From assembly GCA_015067075.1 (NCBI GenBank), contig SVND01000011.1:1-54235 (forward strand): DNA of 54,235 nucleotides. The letters are read 5' to 3'. Positions 16,373 to 24,931 of this stretch are shown one piece after another; within the stretch, counting starts at the first letter, position 1, and each line of letters opens with the position of its first letter. The notes beneath the pieces were generated by a model. The model did no database searches, was not told where the DNA came from, and saw only the letters and a list, made by a program, of their open reading frames with translations. The stretch comes from Oscillospiraceae bacterium (lineage in GTDB: Bacteria > Bacillota > Clostridia > Oscillospirales > SIG530). The translations under genes and the position numbers were made by a program.

Positions 16373-17827
16373 ATGAAAAGAATAGCCGAGCATTTAAAAA
16401 ATATCACACTTGCCGTTTTGTTTGTGCTTACCCTTGTACTTGTGACACAGCTTTGGATGCAACGCGGCTTTGACGTTTCCGACGAGGGCTTGCCGCCGAA
16501 ATACAGCGGAACGCTGTTTGAAAAAATGTTCAATTATTTTTCCGATTCCAATGAAGGTGAAACGGAGCTTATTATCGGCAAGCTGAAGGAAAAACAGCTT
16601 AAGCCGTATATTGTGGGAAAAAAGCTGAACAAAACCGTATACTGCTCCGACTTTACCGAAAAAAGCATCAATGAGTGTGCGAAGGAAGCTTTTTCGATAC
16701 TAAAACAGCTTCTTTCGTCTGCACGGCAAAGCGGACTTACGGAAGGCGAAAATGCTTTCTTTACGTGGTTTGATGCTTTGAAAAATGAAGGGATATATAT
16801 AGATTTCGGAAAAGAGATCCCCATTATTGTTTTACGCGCATTTTTGGCTGTAAACAGCTTTGAGCTTGATGATCACGAGATACGGTATATTTATATCGTG
16901 CGCACCGATAAAGGCGCTACGGTATATTTGACAAACAAAGATAAAAGTGTGACGGCTTTTATTGAATGCAATGATAATATTACGGATAAGGAATATACGG
17001 AGCTTGATGAAAAGCTTGCGGCGGCATCAATGCGCGGAATGTTTGTTTTTGATGCGGATGATGAGGCTGAGCTTGAAAATACGGTTGCGGAGCAAACGCT
17101 TTTGCTTTTGCAAACGGGACTTCCGGAATTCAGCATAAAAAAAGATGAATTTTCGCTGTTTTATTTGCTCGATGACTCTATCATTGATGCGAATACGAGC
17201 ATTATAAATACCGTTTTATCTGCATTTGGATATAACATACACAATCTTAACAGCTATCAGCTTGACAGGTCTATGATCTACGTTCAGCGCGATACGACCG
17301 TTCGTATTTATGAAGACGGACGGATACTTTATAATGCACAATCTGAATCCAACGGTCTTTCCGTTGTATCACTGCTCGGCACGTTGGCAGGCGGCACGAT
17401 GGATGTGGGGCAATACGCACGCGCGGCTTACTCGCTGATATTACAGCTTGATCAAAGTTTTATCGGAGGCACGGGCGCGACGGCTGAGCTTATTAAGACT
17501 GTATACGATGAGAGTGATCGGAGATTCGATTTTTATTTTGGTTATAATTCAGGCGGTATCGCCATTGAAAATGAAAAGGGATATCATATTAAAATATCGA
17601 TCAAGGATGGATATATTACAGAAGCTGATATAGCGCTTTGCGGCTATTCCATGCTCGATAGAAGCGGAAGAATTCCTGCTACGTCAACTGTGTTTATTTT
17701 TAACGATGAAAGCGCTGAAGAAACTATGTACGTTGAGGATGCCATGCTTTACATGAACGAAGCATCTGAAAATGAAGATAAACTGATATATCCTCAATGG
17801 GTGATAACGGCAGGTGACGGGCGATGA
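16373..17827 (+). CDS. yycH: YycH-like regulatory membrane protein
   Basis: This protein has 484 residues, with an N-terminal TM helix (LKNITLAVLFVLTLVLVTQLW) and a large extracytoplasmic part, as in YycH, the membrane partner of WalK. The identification rests on this architecture and on the immediately following yycI-like gene (4-bp ATGA overlap), rather than on a strong motif. In Bacilli, YycH and YycI bind and restrain the WalK sensor kinase controlling wall metabolism. ATG 16373 is chosen over 16355 because AAAGGA is placed 9 nt before it and 16355 is only about 9 nt from the predicted start site. No walR/walK is present in the window. Confidence 0.65.
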   Translation: MKRIAEHLKNITLAVLFVLTLVLVTQLWMQRGFDVSDEGLPPKYSGTLFEKMFNYFSDSNEGETELIIGKLKEKQLKPYIVGKKLNKTVYCSDFTEKSINECAKEAFSILKQLLSSARQSGLTEGENAFFTWFDALKNEGIYIDFGKEIPIIVLRAFLAVNSFELDDHEIRYIYIVRTDKGATVYLTNKDKSVTAFIECNDNITDKEYTELDEKLAAASMRGMFVFDADDEAELENTVAEQTLLLLQTGLPEFSIKKDEFSLFYLLDDSIIDANTSIINTVLSAFGYNIHNLNSYQLDRSMIYVQRDTTVRIYEDGRILYNAQSESNGLSVVSLLGTLAGGTMDVGQYARAAYSLILQLDQSFIGGTGATAELIKTVYDESDRRFDFYFGYNSGGIAIENEKGYHIKISIKDGYITEADIALCGYSMLDRSGRIPATSTVFIFNDESAEETMYVEDAMLYMNEASENEDKLIYPQWVITAGDGR

Positions 17828-18672
17828 AATGGACACATGTTAAAACTCTGCTCATAGCTATGCTGATAATCGTTGACGTTTTCATCGGGATCCAACTTTA
17901 TTTCAACAAAGCATCGAAAGAAAAAATGAGCACGGATACCTTTGAAACGGCAAAGCAGGTCCTTGCTGAAAGAGGTCTTAAAATCAGCGGCAACGTGGAA
18001 AATGCTTATAGCGAGCTTGGCGCTGTCAAATTCAACGATATCGATACGTCAATATCCCTTGCGGCACAGCTACTTTTGGGAAAATGTACCCTTGAAGCTG
18101 ATGAAAACGGAAAAAGGCTGTCAAACGGAATATCGTATATTAAGTATGACAGTCTTGGAAATATTGAATATATAAATAATGAAATCGAAAACGTACCTGC
18201 GTCCGCCGCAGAGGCACAGCGTCATGCGTCGCGGTTTTTCTCGGATATAGGCTTGCCGCCCACATATTATGAGCTGGGACAGGTGACGGAGGAAATACAG
18301 CAAACAGTAATAACTGTAAAGCAGATGATAGATCAGACACCTGTAATAGGTGCACAGCTTGAGCTTACAGTTTGTCGAGATGGAATCAAAGCGGCTAAAG
18401 GTATCTGGTTTTTCGGCACGCTTGAATTTATGTCGGCAAGCGAAAGGGATATGCTTAATATGCTGTTTGCCGTTGCTGATTTTTATAAAGGCAGAAAAGT
18501 AACGATGGAAAATGCGCAACAAGGGTATTACCGTATGTACAACACCATAGAGCGAGAGATCGAATCGATCGTGCTTGGCTGTGCGTGGAGGGTTGAAACG
18601 GATATAAGCAACATCATATTCAGCAGCGTGACGGGACAGATAGTCTTTGTTGAGGAAAAACAGGGAGATTAG
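17824..18672 (+). CDS. yycI: YycI-like regulatory membrane protein
   Basis: This protein has 282 residues. Its N-terminus (MKWTHVKTLLIAMLIIVDVF then IGIQLYF) is the YycI signature: a short W-containing cytoplasmic start and one TM helix. The extracytoplasmic domain carries features like EAQRHASRFFSDIGLPPTYYEL, typical of the YycH/YycI (PepSY-like) fold. It overlaps yycH by 4 bp and so is translationally coupled. Its stop codon overlaps the stop of the convergent mgtC-like gene (18669-18672), with no terminator between them. Confidence 0.75.
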   Translation: MKWTHVKTLLIAMLIIVDVFIGIQLYFNKASKEKMSTDTFETAKQVLAERGLKISGNVENAYSELGAVKFNDIDTSISLAAQLLLGKCTLEADENGKRLSNGISYIKYDSLGNIEYINNEIENVPASAAEAQRHASRFFSDIGLPPTYYELGQVTEEIQQTVITVKQMIDQTPVIGAQLELTVCRDGIKAAKGIWFFGTLEFMSASERDMLNMLFAVADFYKGRKVTMENAQQGYYRMYNTIEREIESIVLGCAWRVETDISNIIFSSVTGQIVFVEEKQGD

Positions 18673-19364
18673 TCGGTAATTACGGCGAACACAACTGTGT
18701 CAACGGCGCATATCTTATCAATAAGCTCCTGCTCCGTGTCGCCTTTTTTGCAAGGCACGGTGGCTTCGATGCCGATATTTCCCGAAGCTGAGCTTTTAGG
18801 CGCTTTTATGTCGATATTCCGAAGCGAGATGCCGTTGCCCTTGAGATTTTCCAAAACCTCGTTCGTATTATCGAGACCGTTTATCTCAAAATAAACTGTA
18901 AAGCTCGATTTTCCTGCGGAGATGAGCTTGTCAAAGCTTTTAAACCGCGACATGACGATTATCATAATAAGCGTGCATATAAGCGCGCCCTCGTAAAAGC
19001 CTGCGCCTGTGGCAAGGCCGATGGCAGCTGTGCTCCAAAGCCCTGCGGCAGTCGTAAGACCGCGCACGTTGTGAGCGTGGGTGACCATGATGGTGCCTGC
19101 GCCGATAAAGCCTATGCCTGAAACGACCTGCGCCGCCATGCGCAAGGGATCGGAGCTGAAGCGGAGCACCTCGACGGAGAAAAAGCCCGTCAAAACGACC
19201 ATCGCCGCGCCAATGCAAACTAGAATGTGTGTGCGAAATCCTGCGGCGTGTCCGTTTCTTTCACGTTCAAAGCCAATAGCGCCGCCCAGCAAAAAGGCAC
19301 AGACTATCCTTATTACTACTGAATAAATATTAAATTCCCGTAAAAACTCCATTATCTCCGCCAT
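18669..19364 (-). CDS. MgtC/SapB-family membrane protein
   Basis: This 231-residue protein has four to five N-terminal TM segments with the family core RIVCAFLLGGAIGFERE, GFRTHILVCIGAAMVVL, QVVSGIGFIGAGTIM and GLTTAAGLWSTAAIGLA. A C-terminal soluble ACT-like domain (~155-231) follows. MgtC-type proteins are linked to Mg2+ limitation and ATPase inhibition in some bacteria; the transported or regulated ligand here is unknown. ATG 19364 has a full AAAGGAGG 7 nt upstream, better than the longer in-frame start at 19394. Confidence 0.9.
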   Translation of the reverse strand: MAEIMEFLREFNIYSVVIRIVCAFLLGGAIGFERERNGHAAGFRTHILVCIGAAMVVLTGFFSVEVLRFSSDPLRMAAQVVSGIGFIGAGTIMVTHAHNVRGLTTAAGLWSTAAIGLATGAGFYEGALICTLIMIIVMSRFKSFDKLISAGKSSFTVYFEINGLDNTNEVLENLKGNGISLRNIDIKAPKSSASGNIGIEATVPCKKGDTEQELIDKICAVDTVVFAVITD

Positions 19365-19423
19365 GGAAAAGCCTCCTTTACTTTTTAAAGACATATTTTA
19401 ACACATGAGCGGCGATTTGTCAA

Positions 19424-19463
19424 TATAAAAAGAGAACCTGAGCGAAAAGCCCAAGCCCTCTTT
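19424..19463 (-). terminator. Terminator of the DUF378 gene
   Basis: On the minus strand an imperfect stem AAAGAGGGCTTGGGC/GCTCAGGTTCTCTTT (19463-19429, loop TTTTC) is followed by TTTATATT, just after the stop at 19468. Confidence 0.65.
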
Positions 19464-19467
19464 GTCG

Positions 19468-19674
19468 TTACATATCGGTTTCGATTATCTCTCTGTCGCG
19501 GAAGAGAAGCGAAATACACCAAATACCCGCAAGTCCGACGATAGTGAAAACTATACGGCTTACTATTGAGCCTTGACCGCCTAAAAGCCAGCTGACTGCA
19601 TCGAAGCCGAATATTCCGATACTACCCCAGTTCAGCGCGCCGATAACGGCGAGCGAAAGAGCTAATTTATCCAT
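19468..19674 (-). CDS. DUF378-family small membrane protein
   Basis: This 68-residue protein has two TM helices. The family pattern LAVIGALNWGSIGIFGFD (NWG motif) followed by RIVFTIVGLAGIWCI matches DUF378 (YuzA-like). Function is unknown. ATG 19674 is preferred to the much longer in-frame extension because AAGGAAGG precedes it and the family is always short. It is monocistronic with its own terminator. Confidence 0.85.
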   Translation of the reverse strand: MDKLALSLAVIGALNWGSIGIFGFDAVSWLLGGQGSIVSRIVFTIVGLAGIWCISLLFRDREIIETDM

Positions 19675-19808
19675 TTGGTATCCTTCCTTTTGTGTTACTT
19701 TTGAAATGAGATCTGATGATTTCATTACCGATATTATTATCATTTCTTTTCGCCGCAATATGCGTGGAAGAATTAACAAAAATTTTTTTTGAGAAAGGTC
19801 TATAGAAT

Positions 19809-20231
19809 ATGAGAATTTTAGGGATAGATCTGGGCGACGTGAGAACGGGGCTTGCGTTGTCTGACCCGACTGAATTTTTAGCATCTACGGCGGGTACGAT
19901 AAAAGAGAGCGATCTTACCGTTTTAGCGAAAAAGGTTGCTGAATTTATTAAAGAGAGAGAAGTCGGCAAGGTGGTTATCGGCTTGCCGCTGAATATGAAC
20001 GGAACGAAAGGACCACGCGCCGAAAAGACGGAGGATTTTGCCTCGCGCCTTAAAAGATACACTGACGTTCCCGTGGATTTTATGGACGAGCGTCTTACGA
20101 CTGCCGCGGCATACACCTTCATGAACCAAGGTGAAAAGCGCGGCAAAAAGCGCCGTGAAACCGTGGATACGGACTCGGCGGCGATAATTTTGCAAAATTA
20201 TCTCGATAAGTCACGGGCACAACGAAAGTAG
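19809..20231 (+). CDS. ruvX: Holliday junction resolvase-like RuvX/YqgF
   Basis: This 140-residue RNase H-fold nuclease is implicated in 16S rRNA 5' processing and Holliday-junction resolution. Motifs are LGIDLGDVRTGLA (catalytic Asp7), IGLPLNMNG, DERLTT and a C-terminal VDTDSAAIILQNYL that provides the last acidic residue. GAGAAAGG precedes the ATG. The last 21 bp overlap tail-to-tail with the M14 peptidase gene. Confidence 0.93.
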   Translation: MRILGIDLGDVRTGLALSDPTEFLASTAGTIKESDLTVLAKKVAEFIKEREVGKVVIGLPLNMNGTKGPRAEKTEDFASRLKRYTDVPVDFMDERLTTAAAYTFMNQGEKRGKKRRETVDTDSAAIILQNYLDKSRAQRK

Positions 20232-21113
20232 CATCGGTGCAAGCTTGCGGTAAATACTCCCGAAATCACAAAGCGGCAAGGGGTTTTGTCCAAGTCCTAT
20301 CTCAATTGTAAAGGCAGGACGGTCGAATTTATCTATAAACCAATCCTTAAATCCGCTGTAAGAGGCGATACCGTCGGGCTTGCTTAGCGTATAGCCGCTT
20401 GCGCTTGCCATGGCGTGGGCGTATTTGCGTGCGCCGCGAGGAATGTGACCGCAATAATCGTAATATATCTCCTCGCCTTGGCTATGCAGGGCGACGGCAA
20501 CGTCGATCCCGTTTTTTCTTACAAAATCACATATTGCCGCAACCTCGGGCTCGCTTTCGGGAAAGCTTCCGCCGTAGCGCGAGGGGCAGGGAGCCGTTAC
20601 GCCGTAGCTCGGTTCAAGCTCCTTTGCGATATAAAAGCCCGCGTCGTAATTGTGGTTAAGGTCAACGCCTCTGCCGTTTGCTTGCCAATGGGTAAAATCC
20701 GTGCTGCCGCCGTTCATGGCAAGGATGCGCTCGTAAAAAAAGCTTTCCTTTGAAAGTCCGTTTACGGCGAGGCAAACGCCGTCGGGATTTACCATCGGCA
20801 TGAGAAAAAGCGTGTACTTTTTTAAAATAAGGCGGCAATTGTAGCCGAATAAGCTCAGCCCATCCTCTGCGGCTTGGCAAAACGCGTTGCAAAAATTCAA
20901 AAGCTGCATGGAAGTCATCCATTCACTGCCGTGATGGGCGGCGTTTATGAAAACGGTGCGATGACCTTTACCCAGCCGTACCATATGAAGCTGTCTGCCG
21001 AAGATGCTTTTGCCGATATCGAAAAAACAGGCAAAGGGAAACTCCCATTGCATTTGCGCAAGGTGCTCTGAAAGCAGATTGTAGTCCATGGGTATATTTG
21101 TGTTTATGCGCAT
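20211..21113 (-). CDS. M14-family zinc carboxypeptidase, peptidoglycan-peptide type
   Basis: This 300-residue metallopeptidase has Zn ligands in AAHHGSEWM (HxxE) and a later His in ALHSQGEEIYYDYCG, substrate-binding NGRGVDLNHNYD, and catalytic Glu in FTIEIGLGQNPL. This is the layout of gamma-D-glutamyl-diamino-acid peptidases (MpaA/ENP1-like). No signal peptide or TM helix is seen, so it would act in the cytoplasm, plausibly on recycled wall peptides (inference). It is convergent with ruvX and divergent from the nudix gene. Confidence 0.85.
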   Translation of the reverse strand: MRINTNIPMDYNLLSEHLAQMQWEFPFACFFDIGKSIFGRQLHMVRLGKGHRTVFINAAHHGSEWMTSMQLLNFCNAFCQAAEDGLSLFGYNCRLILKKYTLFLMPMVNPDGVCLAVNGLSKESFFYERILAMNGGSTDFTHWQANGRGVDLNHNYDAGFYIAKELEPSYGVTAPCPSRYGGSFPESEPEVAAICDFVRKNGIDVAVALHSQGEEIYYDYCGHIPRGARKYAHAMASASGYTLSKPDGIASYSGFKDWFIDKFDRPAFTIEIGLGQNPLPLCDFGSIYRKLAPMLLSLCP

Positions 21114-21185
21114 AATATGTATCCCCCGAAAAATAACTTTGAAGATCAGCTATACCAATTATACGCAGGAAAGGAAATGATAAGA

Positions 21186-21731
21186 ATGAATTTTGAAGAA
21201 AAGCATATCAGCAGTGAATATAAATTTAAGGGCAGAGTTTTTAACGCGCGCGTAGATAAGGTGCTTTTGCCCAACGGCAAAGAGGCGACGCGCGAGATAG
21301 TGGAGCATAACGGAGGCGTTTGCATCGTTGCGGAGGACGGGGATGATATCTACCTTGTAAAGCAATTCAGATATGCCTTCGGCAGACTTATTTATGAAGT
21401 GCCTGCAGGAAAGCTTGAAAAGGATGAAGACCCGCGCGAGGGTGCTCTTCGAGAGCTTAAAGAGGAGATAGGCGCAACGCCGGAAAGCTTTGAATTTCTC
21501 GGCAGGATCTGTCCGTCCGTCGGATATTGCAAGGAAATGCTGTATATCTACCTTGCAAGAGGACTTAAGGTGACGGAAAATTCCCCCGATGAGGATGAAT
21601 TTTTATCCATCGAAAAATTACCGCGTGAAAAAATATATGAAATGATAGAAAACGGCGAGATAGACGATGGAAAGACCATTGCCGCAATGTTTTATTACGA
21701 AAGGAAGCGACAGCATGAAAAGACAAGATGA
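21186..21731 (+). CDS. nudF: NUDIX hydrolase, ADP-ribose pyrophosphatase type
   Basis: This 181-residue enzyme has a canonical Nudix box from the Gly of AGKLEKDEDPREG through RELKEEIG. The N-terminal FEEKHISSEYKFKGRVFNAR and VDKVLLPNGKEATREIVEH match the ADP-ribose pyrophosphatase (NudF) subgroup, which hydrolyses ADP-ribose to AMP and ribose-5-phosphate. ATG 21186 aligns with family N-termini; ATG 21177, three codons earlier, is the alternative (AGGAAAGG lies upstream of both). It is the first gene of an operon with lexA, whose start lies inside its 3' end. Confidence 0.9.
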   Translation: MNFEEKHISSEYKFKGRVFNARVDKVLLPNGKEATREIVEHNGGVCIVAEDGDDIYLVKQFRYAFGRLIYEVPAGKLEKDEDPREGALRELKEEIGATPESFEFLGRICPSVGYCKEMLYIYLARGLKVTENSPDEDEFLSIEKLPREKIYEMIENGEIDDGKTIAAMFYYERKRQHEKTR

Positions 21732-22314
21732 CGAGCTTAAAAAACGTATATATGATTTTATCGCTGACAGCCTTCGCAAGGAGGGTATTCCGCCCACAGT
21801 CCGTGAAATATGCCGATACTGCGGAATAAAATCCACGTCCACCGCGTATCAGTACATAAACAGATTGGCGGAGGAGGGGCTTATTGAAAAGCCTGCGGGT
21901 AAAAAGCGCGCCATTACGTTGCCGTCGGCAACGATGCAGTCAGGCGTATCTTACGTTCCCCTCGTCGGAAAGGTCGCTGCAGGCATCCCCATACTCGCCA
22001 TTGAAAATATTGATGGATATATACCTTTCAGCGGAGGGTATGACAGCGGCGAGCTGTTTGCCCTTACGGTAAGCGGTGACAGTATGATAGAGATCGGTAT
22101 GTACGACGGCGACACCATAATCTGCAAGCAAGCGTCTACGGCATACAACGGAGAGATAGTCGTTGCCCTCGTTGACGACAGCGCTACCGTAAAGCGTTTT
22201 TACAAGGAAAACGGTCATTTCAGGCTTCAACCCGAAAACAGCAGTATGGAGCCCATAATCGTTGACAGCGTAAGTATTTTGGGAAAGGTTATAGCGCAGA
22301 TAAGGTTTTATTGA
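21715..22314 (+). CDS. lexA: LexA repressor
   Basis: This 199-residue SOS repressor has an N-terminal winged HTH (IPPTVREICRYCGIKSTSTAY), an autocleavage site Ala89-Gly90 in GKVAAGIP, and a catalytic dyad Ser123 (SGDSM) and Lys160 (DSATVKRF), all intact. It represses DNA-damage genes until RecA-stimulated self-cleavage. ATG 21715 has AAGGAAG upstream. It overlaps the nudix gene by 17 bp in another frame, so it is co-expressed. No SOS box was convincingly found in the short upstream region. Confidence 0.93.
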   Translation: MKRQDDELKKRIYDFIADSLRKEGIPPTVREICRYCGIKSTSTAYQYINRLAEEGLIEKPAGKKRAITLPSATMQSGVSYVPLVGKVAAGIPILAIENIDGYIPFSGGYDSGELFALTVSGDSMIEIGMYDGDTIICKQASTAYNGEIVVALVDDSATVKRFYKENGHFRLQPENSSMEPIIVDSVSILGKVIAQIRFY

Positions 22315-22315
22315 T

Positions 22316-22810
22316 ATGAGCAAAAGAAAAGAACATATAAATTATAAGGGGATATTCCCCGAAAATTTAAAAAAGATAAATTTGGTCACGAGCATTTTAG
22401 GCGGTGTATTTTTTCTTGCACTGCTTGCCTTTGCCGTAGCCATTTCCGTAATAGGCGTGTCGTTTTTAACGGAGCTTTATGAGTATAAGGCTACCGCGTG
22501 GATAGTGCTTTGGGAGTTTGTGATCCTTTTGGCGCTGGCACTCGTATTTATATATGAATTTATATATATAAAGAGCACTTTTACAAAGGAGAAAAAGCTG
22601 TCGCGCACGTTTGCAAGCATATATATAGGAATTTCCCTTGTACTTGCCGTTGCCGCCGCAGTTATATTCGCTCTTATACCGTCCACGGAGGTGGGAGCAG
22701 TAATAAAAATTCTGTGCGGAGCATTGTTTGCCGAGTCGGCAATACGAATGGTAGTTATGATGATGTTTTCCGTATCACTTGATGCAAAAGAGAAAAGGAG
22801 AAAAAGATAA
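22316..22810 (+). CDS. Four-TM membrane protein of unknown function
   Basis: This 164-residue protein has four hydrophobic segments (about 25-50, 62-85, 98-120 and 128-152) separated by short charged loops, and a basic tail KEKRRKR. No family is recognised. It begins one base after the lexA stop and its stop overlaps the prmA ATG, so it lies inside the nudix-lexA-prmA operon and is probably expressed with it. Confidence 0.7.
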   Translation: MSKRKEHINYKGIFPENLKKINLVTSILGGVFFLALLAFAVAISVIGVSFLTELYEYKATAWIVLWEFVILLALALVFIYEFIYIKSTFTKEKKLSRTFASIYIGISLVLAVAAAVIFALIPSTEVGAVIKILCGALFAESAIRMVVMMMFSVSLDAKEKRRKR

Positions 22811-23778
22811 TGGATTGGATAGAGATAAAAATTACAAGCAAAAGCGGCGAGGTTTTGGAATACCTTGCTGAAATTCTGTCGGAGATAGGTATTCAAAGCG
22901 TTGAAATTTGCGACTTTGCCGATTTTGACAACGTCGTTCAAACACATATTCCTTATTGGGATTTCATCGACGAAAATGAATATGACAGAAGAAAAAAAGA
23001 ACAGCCCCATATCAAGGCTTATGTATCGGATAATGAATTTGGTAAGGAGCTTTGTGAAAAGGTCGTTTTCGCCATGGCTGAGCTTAAAAAGATTGATGAA
23101 AACGGCGATTACGGCGAGCTTTCAGTTGAAACAAGAAGCGTAAACGACGAGGATTGGGCGAATAATTGGAAGCAGTATTATAAGCCATTCGAGCTTGGTG
23201 AAAGATTTATTATCAAGCCCGAATGGGAGGTCGTTGACAGAGCTGACAGAGTTGTTATTAACCTTGATCCTGGCAGACTTTTCGGCACGGGTATGCATCA
23301 GACGACACAGCTTTGTCTTTGCGCTCTTGAAAAATATACGAAAGCAGGGAACAGCGTGCTCGACCTTGGCTGCGGAAGCGGTATTCTTGCCATCGGCGCA
23401 AAGCTTTTGGGTGCAGGCAAGGCGGTTTGCGTTGATATTGACCCGAACGCCACGGAAACAGTTGAAGAAAACGCAAAGCTCAACGATATTGACGATATCA
23501 GCGTCGTTGTGGGTGACGTGGCAGGAGATAAGGCTGTTTACGACAGCATTGCTACGCAAAAGTACGATATAATCACGGCAAATATCGTTGCCGACGTTAT
23601 TATTGCAATAGCGCCGACGGTACAGACGCTTTTGGCTGATGACGGCGTTTTCATTGCAAGCGGTATTATTGCGCCGAGAAGCGAAGAGGTTATAAAAGCC
23701 ATCAAGGACAGCGGACTTGTGATAAAGGAAACTGCGCAAAAGGATGATTGGATGCAGATAACGGCGAAGCTGTCATGA
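22810..23778 (+). CDS. prmA: Ribosomal protein L11 methyltransferase
   Basis: This 322-residue SAM-dependent enzyme trimethylates ribosomal protein L11. An N-terminal ferredoxin-like substrate domain (~1-110) is followed by PrmA landmarks WANNWKQYYKPFELG, IINLDPGRLFGTGMHQTT, SAM motif VLDLGCGSGILAIGA, and ITANIVADVI (NxxxD/N catalytic loop). Length fits the clostridial family. Its ATG overlaps the preceding stop by one base; its end overlaps the radical SAM gene by 4 bp. Confidence 0.95.
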   Translation: MDWIEIKITSKSGEVLEYLAEILSEIGIQSVEICDFADFDNVVQTHIPYWDFIDENEYDRRKKEQPHIKAYVSDNEFGKELCEKVVFAMAELKKIDENGDYGELSVETRSVNDEDWANNWKQYYKPFELGERFIIKPEWEVVDRADRVVINLDPGRLFGTGMHQTTQLCLCALEKYTKAGNSVLDLGCGSGILAIGAKLLGAGKAVCVDIDPNATETVEENAKLNDIDDISVVVGDVAGDKAVYDSIATQKYDIITANIVADVIIAIAPTVQTLLADDGVFIASGIIAPRSEEVIKAIKDSGLVIKETAQKDDWMQITAKLS

Positions 23779-24668
23779 CGGAGCTTATCTGCAAACAATG
23801 TCCGCGCCGATGCGGAGCGCTCCGAACGGCTGAAAAGGGTGAGGGCTACTGTAAAATGCCGCTGCTTCCGAAGGCGGCGAGAGCATCGCTTCATATGTGG
23901 GAGGAGCCGCCCATATCGGGTACACGCGGATCGGGCACAGTTTTTTTCAGCGGATGCGTGCTTGGCTGTGTTTTTTGCCAGAACGAGCAGATAAGCCACG
24001 GCGGCGAAGGAAAGGTAATAAGCGTTGCCCGGCTTCGTGAAGCTATTGACAAGCTTGTGGAAAACGGAGCGCACAATATAAACCTTGTAAATCCCACTCA
24101 TTACGCCCATATTCTGCCCGAGCTTTTGACGAAGCCAACGCGACTTAACGTGCCCGTCGTCTATAACAGCGGCGGCTACGAAAACGTTCATACTCTTAGA
24201 AATTTGCAGGGACTTGTGGATATTTATCTTCCCGATATCAAGTATTACAGCGGCGAGCTTTCAGCAAGATACAGCAAGGCTGAGGACTACTTTGAAAGGG
24301 CGATAGAGGCTGTGCAGGAAATGTACAGACAGGTTGGCAGGTGCGAATTTGACGAAAACGGCATAATGAAAAAAGGCGTTATCGTAAGACATCTCGTTTT
24401 ACCGAATGCATGGCGCGACTCCATAAAGGTGTTTGAAAAATTAAAGGAGCTTTTCCCGAACGGCGAGGTGGAAATATCGGTCATGTCCCAGTATACGCCC
24501 TGCGGAAAGCTTGATAATTACCCCGAACTTAAAAGACGGCTTACGAGCCTTGAATACGATAAGGTCGTAAAATTTCTCGTGGAAAACGATATGACGAAGG
24601 GTTATATGCAGGACAGACGCTCCGCAAGCGAGGAGTATATCCCGCCCTTTGACCTTACGGGAATTTAA
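23775..24668 (+). CDS. Radical SAM protein, PflA-like
   Basis: This 297-residue protein has radical-SAM cluster Cys61-Cys65-Cys68 (SGCVLGCVFCQN) and an N-terminal cysteine-rich segment C6xxC9xxxC13...C26 (CKQCPRRCGALR..GYC), as in the PflA-like proteins related to the AmmeMemoRadiSam radical SAM component. Later conserved parts are NLVNPTHYAHI, VYNSGGYE and DIYLPDIKYY. The substrate is unknown. It starts with an ATGA overlap with prmA and is the last gene of the operon. Confidence 0.85.
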   Translation: MTELICKQCPRRCGALRTAEKGEGYCKMPLLPKAARASLHMWEEPPISGTRGSGTVFFSGCVLGCVFCQNEQISHGGEGKVISVARLREAIDKLVENGAHNINLVNPTHYAHILPELLTKPTRLNVPVVYNSGGYENVHTLRNLQGLVDIYLPDIKYYSGELSARYSKAEDYFERAIEAVQEMYRQVGRCEFDENGIMKKGVIVRHLVLPNAWRDSIKVFEKLKELFPNGEVEISVMSQYTPCGKLDNYPELKRRLTSLEYDKVVKFLVENDMTKGYMQDRRSASEEYIPPFDLTGI

Positions 24669-24856
24669 TTGAATTATATCGCCCAAACGCAAGAAAATCG
24701 TTTGCGATTGCAGCTCATACGGAGGTTTGGTGACAACACCTCATCAGTCAATTCGTGACAGCTGTCTCGCTGCGGCTCGGTCACGCTTACGTTCTGACAG
24801 TCGCACAGGACTGTCATTCATTACCCTCAAGGGGAAGCCTTTCAAAAATTACAACG
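24669..24856. repeat. Intergenic dispersed repeat copy
   Basis: There is no ORF. 24762-24822 is 92% identical (56 of 61) to 47879-47939. Its core TGACAGTC/GACTGTCA (loop GCACAG) is a perfect hairpin, and the outer CTGTC/GACAG pair gives a larger palindrome. Flanking pieces (ACCTCATCAGTCA; CCCTCAAGGGGAAGCCTTT) are of the kind often seen in intergenic repeats of Clostridia. It looks like a MITE-like or REP-like element downstream of the radical SAM gene. Confidence 0.7.
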
Positions 24857-24900
24857 AAAAAAGAAGATTCGCCCAAATAGAGCGAGTCTTCTCTTTTTTA
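24857..24900. terminator. Bidirectional terminator between convergent genes
   Basis: Stem AAAAAGAAGATTCGC/GCGAGTCTTCTCTTTTT with loop CCAAATAGA and A/T runs on both sides. It serves the radical SAM gene (plus) and the lipid kinase gene (minus). Confidence 0.85.
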
Positions 24901-24931
24901 TAGTGATATTCTTTTCGTCTGTTTTCGTGTT

